A stretch of 64,000 nucleotides of DNA from Lentimicrobium sp. (GTDB lineage: Bacteria > Bacteroidota > Bacteroidia > Bacteroidales > Lentimicrobiaceae), in assembly GCA_023957275.1 (NCBI GenBank), contig JAMLHF010000009.1:1-64000 (forward strand), written 5' to 3'. Position 1 is the first letter of the stretch; the number at the start of each line of letters is the position of its first letter. Below are positions 45,213 to 54,557 of this stretch, one piece after another. The notes under the pieces are model-generated. The model did no database searches, was not told the origin of the DNA, and saw only the letters and a list, made by a program, of their open reading frames with translations. A program made the translations under genes and the position numbers.

Positions 45213-46439
45213 TTAACGGATGTCGTATTCCTTTATTTTACGGTAAAGCGTCCTTTCGGAAATCCCCAGTTCCTTTGCGGCATTCTTTCGCTTACCGCCA
45301 TGCTTTTCAATGGCCTTGCGGATCATGTCGATTTCCTTCTTCTGAAGTGAAAGGGATTCATCCATAACCTCCGGGGCGTAGAAGGTATCAAGCACTATCG
45401 GCTCAGTATGGGGATCAGCCTCCTCTTCGTGCAACCGTTGTCCTGCCTTGTCAATTTCCTTGTAAAGCTGGGTGATGATCGGCTGATGCTCGCGCTTAAG
45501 CTCATGACTGATCTCCCCCTGGTCAATGATATCAACAACAAGCTTTTTCAGTTCATTGATATCGCGCTTCATGTCAAACAGCACTTTGTAGAGCAATTCA
45601 CGTTCCGAGAAATCCCCGCCCTGAGGCTCCTTACCATACAGCACAGGGAGGTCCCTGTTCTCTGATGGCAGATACTTCTGCAGAATCGCGCCGGTAATCA
45701 GTCGGCTTTGCTCAATGATTGAGATCTGCTCGGTAATATTCTTCAGCTGGCGGATATTTCCCTGCCAGCGGTAATTCATCAGCATCTGCCTGGCCGAATC
45801 ATCAAGTTCCAGGGCAGGCATCCGGTATTTTTCAGCAAAATCAGCAGCGAATTTCCTGAACAGCAATACCACGTCTTCCTTCCGCTCACGCAGGGGCGGA
45901 ATAAAAACCGGCACAGTATTCAGCCTGTAGTAAAGGTCCTGCCTGAACCTGCCTTTACTGATGGCATCGGGAATATCAACATTGGTGGCAGCCACAACCC
46001 TGACATCAGTCTTTATCACCTTCGAAGAACCAACTTTGATAAATTCTCCGGTTTCAAGCACACGCAACAGACGCACCTGCGTCGAAAGAGGCAGCTCGGC
46101 AACTTCATCCAGAAAAATGGTTCCCCCGTTTACAACTTCAAAATATCCCTTGCGGGATTCATGGGCTCCTGTAAACGACCCCTTTTCATGTCCAAACAAT
46201 TCAGAATCAATGGTTCCCTCCGGAATAGCGCCGCAGTTAACGGCGATATAAGGGCCATGTTTACGCGCACTCAGATTGTGAATGATCTGAGGAAAGACCT
46301 CTTTTCCTACCCCGCTCTCGCCGTTTATCAGCACGGTAATGTCAGTACCGGCGACCTGCCTGGCTATATCAATGGCCCGGTCGAGCAAAGGTGAATGACC
46401 GATAATTCCGAACCGTTGTTTGATAGACTGTATATCCAT
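45213..46439 (-). CDS. Sigma-54-dependent transcriptional activator without receiver domain
   Basis: 408 residues. The AAA+ domain starts at residue about 12 (GIIGHSPLLDRAIDIARQVA). Walker A is INGESGVGKE, the sigma-54 contact loop is GSFTGA (normally GAFTGA), and Walker B is GGTIFLDEVAE. RFRQDLYYRLNTVPVFIPPL and the R-fingers are intact. A linker of about 90 residues follows, then a Fis-type helix-turn-helix (KRKNAAKELGISERTLYRKI). No N-terminal sensory or phosphoacceptor domain exists, so control must be by abundance or partner binding. It heads an operon with lptE, a TPR gene and secG, which suggests an envelope-stress role, but no -24/-12 promoter was found nearby. Confidence 0.93.
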   Translation of the reverse strand: MDIQSIKQRFGIIGHSPLLDRAIDIARQVAGTDITVLINGESGVGKEVFPQIIHNLSARKHGPYIAVNCGAIPEGTIDSELFGHEKGSFTGAHESRKGYFEVVNGGTIFLDEVAELPLSTQVRLLRVLETGEFIKVGSSKVIKTDVRVVAATNVDIPDAISKGRFRQDLYYRLNTVPVFIPPLRERKEDVVLLFRKFAADFAEKYRMPALELDDSARQMLMNYRWQGNIRQLKNITEQISIIEQSRLITGAILQKYLPSENRDLPVLYGKEPQGGDFSERELLYKVLFDMKRDINELKKLVVDIIDQGEISHELKREHQPIITQLYKEIDKAGQRLHEEEADPHTEPIVLDTFYAPEVMDESLSLQKKEIDMIRKAIEKHGGKRKNAAKELGISERTLYRKIKEYDIR

Positions 46440-46903
46440 TCTTTTTTAACCTCTTGTATATTCCATGCAAAGTTAGCAATTCACAGGCACCGGATTCCAA
46501 TTATCCCGTAAAAAACTGACATTTTGTCAATAAAGATCAGCTTATGCGGCAGCTGTGCGGCCGGAGCTGACAGCAGCTGTCAATGATGGCAATTGACTAT
46601 ATTTCGGGATGTTACAAGAAAGACAAGCGTTCCGGTATCGTTATTTTAAGGTTGGCCGCCAATCAGGTAAGGCAGATATCCACAACAGCCATACAGTCTG
46701 ATAATTGCAACCCCTTACACTGCACGCGGGTTGGTTTGTGATAAAACGGAAAGAAATCGTGTGCATCAAAACCGGTTAAAGCAGCAGCAAACTGCCATAA
46801 AGTAGTATTGAAATCCAAAAAGGAAAAAAATCTGAAACAACCGGAGCAGTCTACCCCGGATTAAGCGCAAAACGAAGAATGCCCTGTAAAACCGTTCACT
46901 AAA
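46440..46903. promoter_or_regulatory. Upstream region with promoter and three TGAC-type inverted repeats
   Basis: Upstream of the activator operon: TAACTTTG (complement 46468-46475) with TTGG about 19 nt before it (complement 46495-46498) as promoter. Farther up are three palindromes sharing TGAC/GTCA halves: TGACA-TTT-TGTCA (46518-46530), TGACAGC-A-GCTGTCA (46568-46582) and GTCAAT-N7-ATTGAC (46579-46597). The remaining 300 bp, down to the 3' end of pheT, hold nothing recognised. Confidence 0.5.
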
Positions 46904-49369
46904 TTACCTGCGCACCTTCGCCCCGGTTTCCGTTTCGAGCGCCATGGCCAGACGATCCATAAATTTATCAATCTCCTTGTCCGTCAGCGTTTTGGTTTCA
47001 TCCTGAAGGATAAAACTGATGGCGTATGACTTTTTGCCGGCCTCAATTTTATCGCCCTCATAAACATCAAAGAGGTTTACTTTTTTAAGCAACTGCTTAC
47101 CGGTTCTGAAAGCAATGGCCTCCAGATCAGCATATTTCACCGATTTATCAAGCACGAGCGCCAGGTCGCGCCTTACCTCGGGGAACCTGGATACCTCGCT
47201 GTAGCTGACCGAGTGATTTCTGACGGCTCCGACGAGGTTATCCCAGTGGATACCCGCATAAAATACCGGCTGACCAATGCTGAACTGCTTCAGTAACCTG
47301 TCATGCAGACGCCCTATGCAATAAATGGCCTTCCCGTTCAACGTATAAACATTTCCTGATGCAAAAAAAGGAGGCAGGCTCTCTGAAACCTGAAGTCGCC
47401 GCTGATCGATGCCAGTTTTTGCCAGCAAAGCGGTGACATATGAACGCAACTGATAAAAATCCGCGGAACTTTCGCTGTTGTACCAGCTTTCGGGCACCAG
47501 GCGTCCGGTTGCAAAAAGGGCAAGCAGTTTCTGTTCGCGGTAGCTCCTCACTACATCACCCTTGACATTGGCTCCGGTTTGCTCATAAACAACCCCGAAT
47601 TCGTAGAATTTCAGGTTCAGCTGTCTGCGGTTAAGGTTATAGGCTAACGATTCAAGCCCGCTGAAGAGCAGGGTTTGCCGCATAACGTCAAGTTCACGCG
47701 AAAGCGGATTCAGCATCTTAACACACTTTTCCGGGTCAAACCATTCACCGCCTTCATAGTAAGCCGAACTGCTCAGCGAGTTGGTCATGATCTCATGGAA
47801 TCCATTGTTACTCAGATAGTCTGCAACCAGGTTCTGCAACTTTTCCCTGTCAGGGCGCTGATGGTAAGAAATGCTCGTATTCAGTTTATCTCCGGCTTCA
47901 ATTTTATTGTATCCGTAAATGCGGAGGATCTCTTCAATAACATCCGCAATGCCGAAAACATCTACCTTAAACGGGGGAATGTCCAGTTCGAGCCCTCCGG
48001 ATGATTCTGAAAGTATGCCGATTTCAAGACCTTTGAGAATTACTTTGATGTCCTTTGCCGGAATTTCCTGCCCGGTAAACCGGTTTACAAAGTCATAAGA
48101 CAGGTTGATCCGGCGATGAATTACTGGTTCAGGATAGACATCAACCACCCCTGAGGATATTTCACCACCGCATATCTCCTTAATCATTAACGCGGCCCTT
48201 TTCAACGCTGTAACAGTGATTTCAGGGTCGGTACCCCGCTCAAACCTGAAGGAAGCATCGGTCTTCAGCATATGCAGTTTCGAGGTCTTCCTGACAGATA
48301 CGGGGTTGAAACAGGCACTTTCAAGAAAAACGGCAGTAGTCGAACTGCTTACGCCTGATTTGATGCCGCCGAAAACTCCGGCAATGCACATCGGTTCCGA
48401 TGAATTGCAGATCATCAGATCTTCCGCGCCCAGTTTTCGTTCAGTTTCATCAAGGGTAACAAACGGAGTACCTTCAGGCATTTTCTTTACCACAACGGTA
48501 TTGCCCGCTATCTGCGCAGCGTCGAAAGCATGCAGGGGCTGGCCATATTCAAACAAAACATAGTTGGTAACATCCACCACATTATTGACCGGTCTTACGC
48601 CGATGGCTTTCAGGCGGTCGGCAAGCCAGGCCGGCGACGGGCCCACCTTTATCCCTGAAACCGTGATCCCCGAATACCTCGGGCAGGCTATGACATCTTC
48701 CACCACAACCTTAACCGGCAGGTTGTTGTTATCGGGTTTAAATGCGCCGACATCCGGTTTTCTGACTCCGGCGAAGCGATGCTCAGGATGTCTGGCGGTT
48801 AGGGCGGCAGCAAGGTCCCTTGCCACGCCCAGGTGCGATGCAGCGTCAGCCCTGTTCGGGGTCAGTCCGATCTCGAATACTATATCATTGGTCACACCGA
48901 AATACTCTGCAGCAGGCATGCCAATCCTTACATCAGAAGGCAAAACCATGATACCATCGTGTGAATCGCCCACGCCCAGCTCATCTTCGGCGCAAATCAT
49001 CCCTTCGGATACCTCGCCGCGGATTTTGGATTTCTTGATTTCAAAAGACTCATCGCCTTTATGGATGATGGTCCCTGTAGTAGCAACCACCACCTTCTGA
49101 CCGGCGGCCACATTGGGTGCTCCGCAAACAATATGAAGCAGGTCGGCACCTCCCACATCAACGGTTGTAACACTGAGCTTATCGGCATTGGGATGACGCT
49201 CACAGGTAATTACTTTACCCGTCACGACTCCTTTCAATCCGCCTTTCAGCGATTCGAAAGTTTCAACGGCCTCTACTTCAAGTCCGATATCGGTAAGCAG
49301 ATGTGAAAGTTCTTCAATGGTAAGATTTGTATCAAGGTAATCTCTGAGCCAGTTGTATGAAATCTTCAT
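46904..49369 (-). CDS. pheT: Phenylalanine-tRNA ligase beta subunit
   Basis: An 821-residue beta chain of the (alpha-beta)2 synthetase. MKISYNWLRDYLDTNLTIEE is the canonical start. The N-terminal tRNA-binding domain has GKVITCERHPNADKLSVTTV. The B3/B4 editing region has VDVTNYVLFEYGQPLHAFDA, and FRFERGTDPEI lies in the B5 region. The C-terminal anticodon-binding FDX-ACB domain starts near SRFPEVRRDLALVLDK. The frame stays open for 70 more codons upstream, but that part is encoded by intergenic repeats and lies upstream of a -7 box (TACCTTTG, complement 49392-49399). pheS is not adjacent. Confidence 0.97.
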   Translation of the reverse strand: MKISYNWLRDYLDTNLTIEELSHLLTDIGLEVEAVETFESLKGGLKGVVTGKVITCERHPNADKLSVTTVDVGGADLLHIVCGAPNVAAGQKVVVATTGTIIHKGDESFEIKKSKIRGEVSEGMICAEDELGVGDSHDGIMVLPSDVRIGMPAAEYFGVTNDIVFEIGLTPNRADAASHLGVARDLAAALTARHPEHRFAGVRKPDVGAFKPDNNNLPVKVVVEDVIACPRYSGITVSGIKVGPSPAWLADRLKAIGVRPVNNVVDVTNYVLFEYGQPLHAFDAAQIAGNTVVVKKMPEGTPFVTLDETERKLGAEDLMICNSSEPMCIAGVFGGIKSGVSSSTTAVFLESACFNPVSVRKTSKLHMLKTDASFRFERGTDPEITVTALKRAALMIKEICGGEISSGVVDVYPEPVIHRRINLSYDFVNRFTGQEIPAKDIKVILKGLEIGILSESSGGLELDIPPFKVDVFGIADVIEEILRIYGYNKIEAGDKLNTSISYHQRPDREKLQNLVADYLSNNGFHEIMTNSLSSSAYYEGGEWFDPEKCVKMLNPLSRELDVMRQTLLFSGLESLAYNLNRRQLNLKFYEFGVVYEQTGANVKGDVVRSYREQKLLALFATGRLVPESWYNSESSADFYQLRSYVTALLAKTGIDQRRLQVSESLPPFFASGNVYTLNGKAIYCIGRLHDRLLKQFSIGQPVFYAGIHWDNLVGAVRNHSVSYSEVSRFPEVRRDLALVLDKSVKYADLEAIAFRTGKQLLKKVNLFDVYEGDKIEAGKKSYAISFILQDETKTLTDKEIDKFMDRLAMALETETGAKVRR

Positions 49370-49752
49370 GAGGCGGTAATTTTTGAAGCGACAAAGGTAG
49401 GGAATTTTGGGTTGAAGTCGGACGCCGGAGGATGAGGTTGTGCTACGACTTCGCTCTGCAACAAAGGTTGAGTTAAGGTTAAGATTGAAGATGAGGTTAA
49501 GGTTGTGCTTCAGCTGGTCTCGTTCCGATAGCGATCGGAATCGCTCGGCCACCGTCGCTCGGCCACCGCCGCTTACCACAATTTGCTCAGTAATCAGGGT
49601 TCAGCTTGAGGAGCCAGGCTTCATTAATTATTTAAAAAGATATTTTTGCTCTGCGATTCTTTACAGCCTGTCATGAAATTCCGGATAAGTAACCGAACCC
49701 AAAATGCCATCCCTGAATAATCCCTTAATCAGCAAATCTACTGCTCAACTGA
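49370..49752. other. Intergenic region with pheT promoter and repeats
   Basis: TACCTTTG at complement 49392-49399 is the pheT -7 box. From about 49440 to 49575 the sequence is repeat-like: AGGTTAAG-type tracts and the dispersed TTCCGAT/ATCGGAA element. The last 180 bp before the recG stop hold nothing recognised. Confidence 0.55.
49516..49554 (+). repeat. Dispersed repeat with TTCCGAT/ATCGGAA palindrome, copy B
   Basis: GGTCTCGTTCCGATAGCGAT followed by CGGAATCGCTCGGCCACCG. It matches the minus strand of 5995-6032 with about four differences. A CTCGGCCACCG unit is repeated directly behind it (to about 49569). Confidence 0.75.
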
Positions 49753-51849
49753 TCAACTAATCTTCCCCCAGTCGAATTCACTGCTTTGCAGGTGTTTCAC
49801 CATCGGCAGGTTTTCAGGTTTTTCGAGTCCGGGATCCTCATCCAGGGTACGGTAAGCAAGTTCCCTTGCCAACCGGAGCAATTTCTCATCCTTTACCAGG
49901 CTGGCAAGTTTCAGACCGACCAGTCCGCTTTGTTGTGTACCCTGCAAATCCCCGGGTCCGCGCAGATGAAGGTCTACCTCGGCAATCTCAAAACCGTCGG
50001 TGGTACGAACCATGGTTTCGAGGCGCTTCCTGCCATCAGTGGTAAGTTTGTAACTGCTCATCAGGATACAGTGCGACTGATCGGCACCCCGGCCAACACG
50101 TCCGCGAAGCTGGTGGAGCTGAGAAAGCCCGAAGCGTTCGGCGTTTTCAATCACCATCACCGAGGCATTGGGCACATCCACCCCAACCTCAATCACTGTG
50201 GTTGCCACCATGATCTGGGTCTTTTTCTCCAGAAAGCGTTTCATTTCACTCTCTTTCTCCGCTGCTTTCAACTGGCCGTGTACAATACTTATCTGATATT
50301 CAGGCAGGGGGAAATACCTGGAAACGGTATCCATTCCATCCATAAGATCCTGCAGCTCCAGTTTATCGGATTCATTAATAATCGGGTAAACCACATATAT
50401 CTGCCGGCCCTGTCCGATCTGGTCCTTCATAAACCGGAACACTTTCAGCCGGTCTTTTTCATAAAAGTGATAGGTCTTCACCGGTTTCCTGCCCGGAGGT
50501 AATTCATCGATAACCGAAACATCCAGATCGCCGTAAAGGGTCATTGCCAGGGTACGCGGGATGGGGGTGGCGGTCATTACCAACACATGGGGCGGTATTG
50601 TGCTTTTCTCCCACAGCCTGGCCCTTTGGGCGACCCCAAAACGGTGCTGTTCGTCGATGACCACCAGTCCCAGGTTTTTAAACTGCACCTGTTCTTCAAT
50701 CAGTGCATGTGTCCCGATAAGTATCTGCAACCGCCCATCCAGTAAACGGGCATGCAGATCAGCACGCAACGCCTTTCGGGTAGATCCGGTTAGCAGGGCC
50801 ACCTCCACAGATAAACCCTGCAACATCCGGCCAATGGTTTTAAAATGCTGCGACGCCAGGATTTCAGTGGGCGCCATCAGGCAAGCCTGGCAGTCATTAT
50901 CCAGGGCAATCAGCATGCTCATCAGCGCTACAAGAGTTTTTCCGCTTCCCACATCGCCCTGAAGCAGCCGGTTCATCTGCTTTCCGCTACCCAGATCAGC
51001 CCTGATTTCCCTGATTACTTTTTTCTGGGCGTTGGTGAGTTCGAATGGAAGGTTATTGTGATAAAACGAATTAAAAAATACACCGATTTTCACAAAAGAA
51101 CGGCTTTTAACCTTCTCCATTCTTATGTACTTCAGCCGCAGCAACTGCAGCTGAATAAAGAAAAGCTCATCGAACTTGATTCTTTCCTGCGCTTTCGCCA
51201 GGCTGTGCGGGTCTCTGGGAAAATGAATATTGAATAATGCATCAGCCCTGGACGTTAACTTTGCCTGGCGCATAACCTGCGGACTCAATGTTTCGGGTAT
51301 GGCTTGATATACCTGCGACAATAAAGTCCGCATAATCCGGACAAAGTTTTTAGGTGTGAAGCCCCGGCTTTTTAATTTTTCCGAAGTTGAATAGTAAGGC
51401 TGGAGAGGTTCCTGCTGTACCTGTATCTCCTCCTCGGCCGGTTCAATATCGGGATGGGTAAAATTGTACTTCCCCTGGAAAAGGTTTGGCTTACCAAAAA
51501 CGATATATTCCCGGCCAACCTGAACTTTCTCCCTGATCCATTTCAGCCCCTGAAAAAAAACAAGCTCGGTTTCCCCGCTGCTGTCGCGAAAGGTCATCAC
51601 CAGCCTTGAAACCCTCCCCGAACCTAAAGTCTGAATGGCTGTTATTCTGCCCTTCAGCTGTACCCACGCGGCATCGGAGTTAATCTCCCCTACTGTATAA
51701 AATTTACTCCTGTCAACATAGCGGAAAGGATAATAAAGCAGCAGGTCTCCAAAGGTTCTGACTCCGATCTCCTTCCGCAGCATTTCTGCCCGCGCAGGGC
51801 CTATGCCCTTCAGGTATTCCACCGGTGTGTCGAGGATATGTTTAACCAT
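49753..51849 (-). CDS. recG: ATP-dependent DNA helicase RecG
   Basis: About 698 residues from ATG 51849. The protein remodels stalled replication forks and Holliday junctions. The N-terminal wedge/OB domain (VEYLKGIGPARAEMLRKEIG; YYPFRYVDRSKF) comes first. Helicase motif I follows (LLQGDVGSGKTLVALMSM), motif II is VIDEQHRFGV, and motif III is MTATPIPRTLAMTLYGDLD. The C-terminal QLRGRVGRG motif VI region is complete. A start at 51876 is excluded because a -7 box TATCTTTG lies over it (complement 51874-51881). Confidence 0.97.
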   Translation of the reverse strand: MVKHILDTPVEYLKGIGPARAEMLRKEIGVRTFGDLLLYYPFRYVDRSKFYTVGEINSDAAWVQLKGRITAIQTLGSGRVSRLVMTFRDSSGETELVFFQGLKWIREKVQVGREYIVFGKPNLFQGKYNFTHPDIEPAEEEIQVQQEPLQPYYSTSEKLKSRGFTPKNFVRIMRTLLSQVYQAIPETLSPQVMRQAKLTSRADALFNIHFPRDPHSLAKAQERIKFDELFFIQLQLLRLKYIRMEKVKSRSFVKIGVFFNSFYHNNLPFELTNAQKKVIREIRADLGSGKQMNRLLQGDVGSGKTLVALMSMLIALDNDCQACLMAPTEILASQHFKTIGRMLQGLSVEVALLTGSTRKALRADLHARLLDGRLQILIGTHALIEEQVQFKNLGLVVIDEQHRFGVAQRARLWEKSTIPPHVLVMTATPIPRTLAMTLYGDLDVSVIDELPPGRKPVKTYHFYEKDRLKVFRFMKDQIGQGRQIYVVYPIINESDKLELQDLMDGMDTVSRYFPLPEYQISIVHGQLKAAEKESEMKRFLEKKTQIMVATTVIEVGVDVPNASVMVIENAERFGLSQLHQLRGRVGRGADQSHCILMSSYKLTTDGRKRLETMVRTTDGFEIAEVDLHLRGPGDLQGTQQSGLVGLKLASLVKDEKLLRLARELAYRTLDEDPGLEKPENLPMVKHLQSSEFDWGKIS

Positions 51850-51873
51850 GATGATTCCTGTGCTGCTGTATGA

Positions 51874-51881
51874 CAAAGATA
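51874..51881 (-). promoter_or_regulatory. -7 box TATCTTTG for recG
   Basis: An exact TAnnTTTG match about 25 bp upstream of the chosen recG ATG. It also rules out the longer reading frame. Confidence 0.55.
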
Positions 51882-51901
51882 CAATTTAGCGGCAAACCCG
51901 A

Positions 51902-51942
51902 AAAATGAAACGCCCCGTCGGTCTGACAGGGCGTTTCATTTT
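51902..51942. terminator. Terminator of the T9SS operon (14-bp stem)
   Basis: AAAATGAAACGCCC (51902-51915) pairs perfectly with 51929-51942 around a 13-nt loop that can pair further. The A/T-rich flanks allow termination after gldN (stop at 51959). Confidence 0.9.
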
Positions 51943-51958
51943 ATATAGCAGTCCCGGG

Positions 51959-52816
51959 TTAAAATTCCCAGAGATTGTGTTCAAACATAAACAGATCGTT
52001 TTTCACCCGTTCTGCTTCCATCAGCGCATCGATGCCGGTAGCATAGTCTGATATCCTGCGGTCGTAAACGTTGTCCTCCTTGTAGATATAACTGGTGAAC
52101 ATCCGTTTCCAGAAGATATCGTCGTAGGTTTTGCGGGCGGCGCTGTTGTTGCGGTTAAACACCTCGGCTTTTGCCAAAACAGGTCTTGCTTCCGGGAAAT
52201 AAATCCAGAACAATGGATCATACGCCCTGAACAAGCCTTTTTCATCATAATTGTCGCGTACCGGACAGATTCCCAGAATCCTGACTTCCATCACGGAGCG
52301 CTGCTTGTCGAAGAACCAGTCTTCTTTAATCCTGAACCGTTTTACATCGGAAGGATTAAATTTGACCGAAATCACCGTATCATACCAGTCATAAGGCGGA
52401 TATGGCCTTTGCATGGTAGCCGAATCGGTACGTTCCAGCCGGTTCATGATTTCCTGATAAGTCAGGGGAACCAGGAACTCATCAGTGGTGCTTGATGCAT
52501 CATAAGCGGTGATGGTACCTTCCTTGAGGGCGTCAAGTATAACCTGAACCAGGCTCCTGAGGTCATTGTGCGGGACTTCAGGATAATAGAAAGGCTGATT
52601 CATCTTCTCACGAAGGTCAATCACGCGCCAGATCCTCTTGCGCCATACCACGTCAGCTTCACGAACCCAGGGGTAGGTAATGGGCTTTTTCTCAATGGTG
52701 ACCTTTTTATCATAAATACCATCGCGCGGAGGGCTGTCGAGCACCTGGGCATCAGCTGATTTTGCAAGACCGGCCATAATCAGGGCCAGAACAAAATAAC
52801 CAAATAATTTTTTCAT
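51959..52816 (-). CDS. gldN: T9SS ring/gliding protein GldN (PorN)
   Basis: 285 residues with a signal peptide (MKKLFGYFVLALIMAGLAKS, ADAQ). DVVWRKRIWRVIDLREKMNQ, PFYYPEVPHND and YDDIFWKRMFTSYIYKEDNV, then RISDYATGIDALMEAERVKN, identify GldN/PorN. It forms the periplasmic ring with the lipoprotein GldK beneath the outer membrane. Last gene of porP-gldK-gldL-gldM-gldN, with 132 bp after gldM. Confidence 0.95.
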   Translation of the reverse strand: MKKLFGYFVLALIMAGLAKSADAQVLDSPPRDGIYDKKVTIEKKPITYPWVREADVVWRKRIWRVIDLREKMNQPFYYPEVPHNDLRSLVQVILDALKEGTITAYDASSTTDEFLVPLTYQEIMNRLERTDSATMQRPYPPYDWYDTVISVKFNPSDVKRFRIKEDWFFDKQRSVMEVRILGICPVRDNYDEKGLFRAYDPLFWIYFPEARPVLAKAEVFNRNNSAARKTYDDIFWKRMFTSYIYKEDNVYDRRISDYATGIDALMEAERVKNDLFMFEHNLWEF

Positions 52817-52948
52817 CCGTCTTTACTTTGTTTTTCGGTTTTCAGACTGGATTTTGCTGACAAACCGGATTCAAAAATCTTTTGCAGTTGTTCCTGCTTG
52901 TATTGTCCTACCAGGCAATCTGCAAGGTAAAACGATTCGGAGACTATC

Positions 52949-54505
52949 TTATTGTACGATAAGACTAATGGTCCCTAACCTTCGGTTTCCATCAGGGCCG
53001 CGCGCAATAATGTTCTCAAGCCAGATCCTCTCGCCGCGTTTACAGTTGGAAATAAAGTTCTGCATCTCCTGAGTAAGTATATTGCCGTTTCCCGGACGTT
53101 CATAGGTATCTCCTCCACGCACGCCGACAAATGTATAGGAAACGATTTCAAAATTCAGGTCGAAATCGAAATCATCCGGCATACGGGGGATAATTGCCCT
53201 GGCAGCAAGCAGCATGTTCTTCTGAACAGGACCGCCATCAGTATTTGCAATGTATGCTTTGGGATCAGGAACACGCTTGATCCTGAATTCGGCCGATCCC
53301 ATCTTTCTTTGAGTTTTTCCATCATTATGGACTACAGAGATGGTGGCTTTCTGTCCGAGGGGCACACGGGCAATCCAATCTTTACCGTCGCGGCGCAGTG
53401 TCCCCGAACTGATGGTCGGTTGAATCTGCGATTCAGGAATACCCGATGCAGCGATGGAGATGGGGTTGTCTACATTGGCATAGAGTACGTTCATCTTGGT
53501 AGGAGCCACGGTAAGCGAAGGAGTCATAACGAAATACTCGCTTTCAAAGGGGTATTCCTTTAATTCACCATCGGGACCTGCCACTTTAATGGTTCCGCGG
53601 TAAGTCTGAAGACCTGTAGCACCAGCGGTAACGGTATATTTAGCAATACCACCGGATGCAGGAATGGAACGCCCGCCGATAATAACTTCAGGATTCTGTT
53701 TTGAATCGAGCGCTGCCACCATAATTTCAGCTTCGTAGGTATCTCCCTGGAAAACAAGTTTTGAATTGGGGATAACCTTGGGCTGAACCATATCAAACTT
53801 ATAGTCTTCGGCAGAAATAGAGCCGTAGAGCAAAGAAACCACGTCAATTTCCACATTGCGCACATCGGCAATCAGCTTATTGAGGAAAGTTACGTTGGCG
53901 GCGAGAATCACGTGATAGAAATTGTGCTGTTCCCAGTTCTGATTCTTACCATTGGCATCCTTGTATGGGCCTTCGGTATCCATTCCGAGTTTTACATTGC
54001 CACGGTGCTTTTCATCGAGTTGATTGATTACATCGGCTTTGAATTTTTCGATTTTCTGTCTGAGCTCACCGGCCTTGCCTTTCGAACCATCCTGCGATCC
54101 ACCGAAAAAATAGTTGGTTGAAACATCATACTTATCCCTGCTCTGTATCTCTGACAGCGGGGTTACTTTTGCCTCATCCACCGTGATCTTTTCCGATCTG
54201 GCAATTACGTCCCATTTGATATCTTCAATATAGGAAATCAGATCATTCGAAAGGGTCCTGACCTCCTTTGCCCTGTCCCAGAAAGGACCAACTTTTGCTT
54301 CATTCATCAGGTTCTGTTGCTCAAACCTTGCATAAGTCTCGTCGATCTTCAGTTTGAGGTTCTCGTTGGTATTCTCCATACTGTTGTTTACCGAGACGAA
54401 AGCCTGAATGATCTCTACAGACACATTAAGGGCAAGCAGAGCAGTCAACACCAGGTACATCATCGCGATCATTTTTTGTCGCGGTGTCTCCTTGTATCCA
54501 GCCAT
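52949..54505 (-). CDS. gldM: T9SS motor protein GldM (PorM)
   Basis: 518 residues. A single N-terminal membrane helix (KMIAMMYLVLTALLALNVSV, about residues 11-30) is followed by a long periplasmic region of helical and beta domains (LYANVDNPISIAASGIPESQ near residue 345). GldM spans the periplasm and couples the GldL inner-membrane motor to the GldK/GldN ring. It lies 52 bp downstream of gldL. Length as in PorM. Confidence 0.96.
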   Translation of the reverse strand: MAGYKETPRQKMIAMMYLVLTALLALNVSVEIIQAFVSVNNSMENTNENLKLKIDETYARFEQQNLMNEAKVGPFWDRAKEVRTLSNDLISYIEDIKWDVIARSEKITVDEAKVTPLSEIQSRDKYDVSTNYFFGGSQDGSKGKAGELRQKIEKFKADVINQLDEKHRGNVKLGMDTEGPYKDANGKNQNWEQHNFYHVILAANVTFLNKLIADVRNVEIDVVSLLYGSISAEDYKFDMVQPKVIPNSKLVFQGDTYEAEIMVAALDSKQNPEVIIGGRSIPASGGIAKYTVTAGATGLQTYRGTIKVAGPDGELKEYPFESEYFVMTPSLTVAPTKMNVLYANVDNPISIAASGIPESQIQPTISSGTLRRDGKDWIARVPLGQKATISVVHNDGKTQRKMGSAEFRIKRVPDPKAYIANTDGGPVQKNMLLAARAIIPRMPDDFDFDLNFEIVSYTFVGVRGGDTYERPGNGNILTQEMQNFISNCKRGERIWLENIIARGPDGNRRLGTISLIVQ

Positions 54506-54557
54506 ATTAAAATTTATCTTGTAGTGTTAAAAATCAGTTAAAAATCAGCAGTAATGA

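Noticed and set aside
49370..49579. 70-codon N-terminal extension of pheT
   Set aside because: Encoded by dispersed repeats and upstream of the -7 box. Family proteins start at MKISYNWLRDY.
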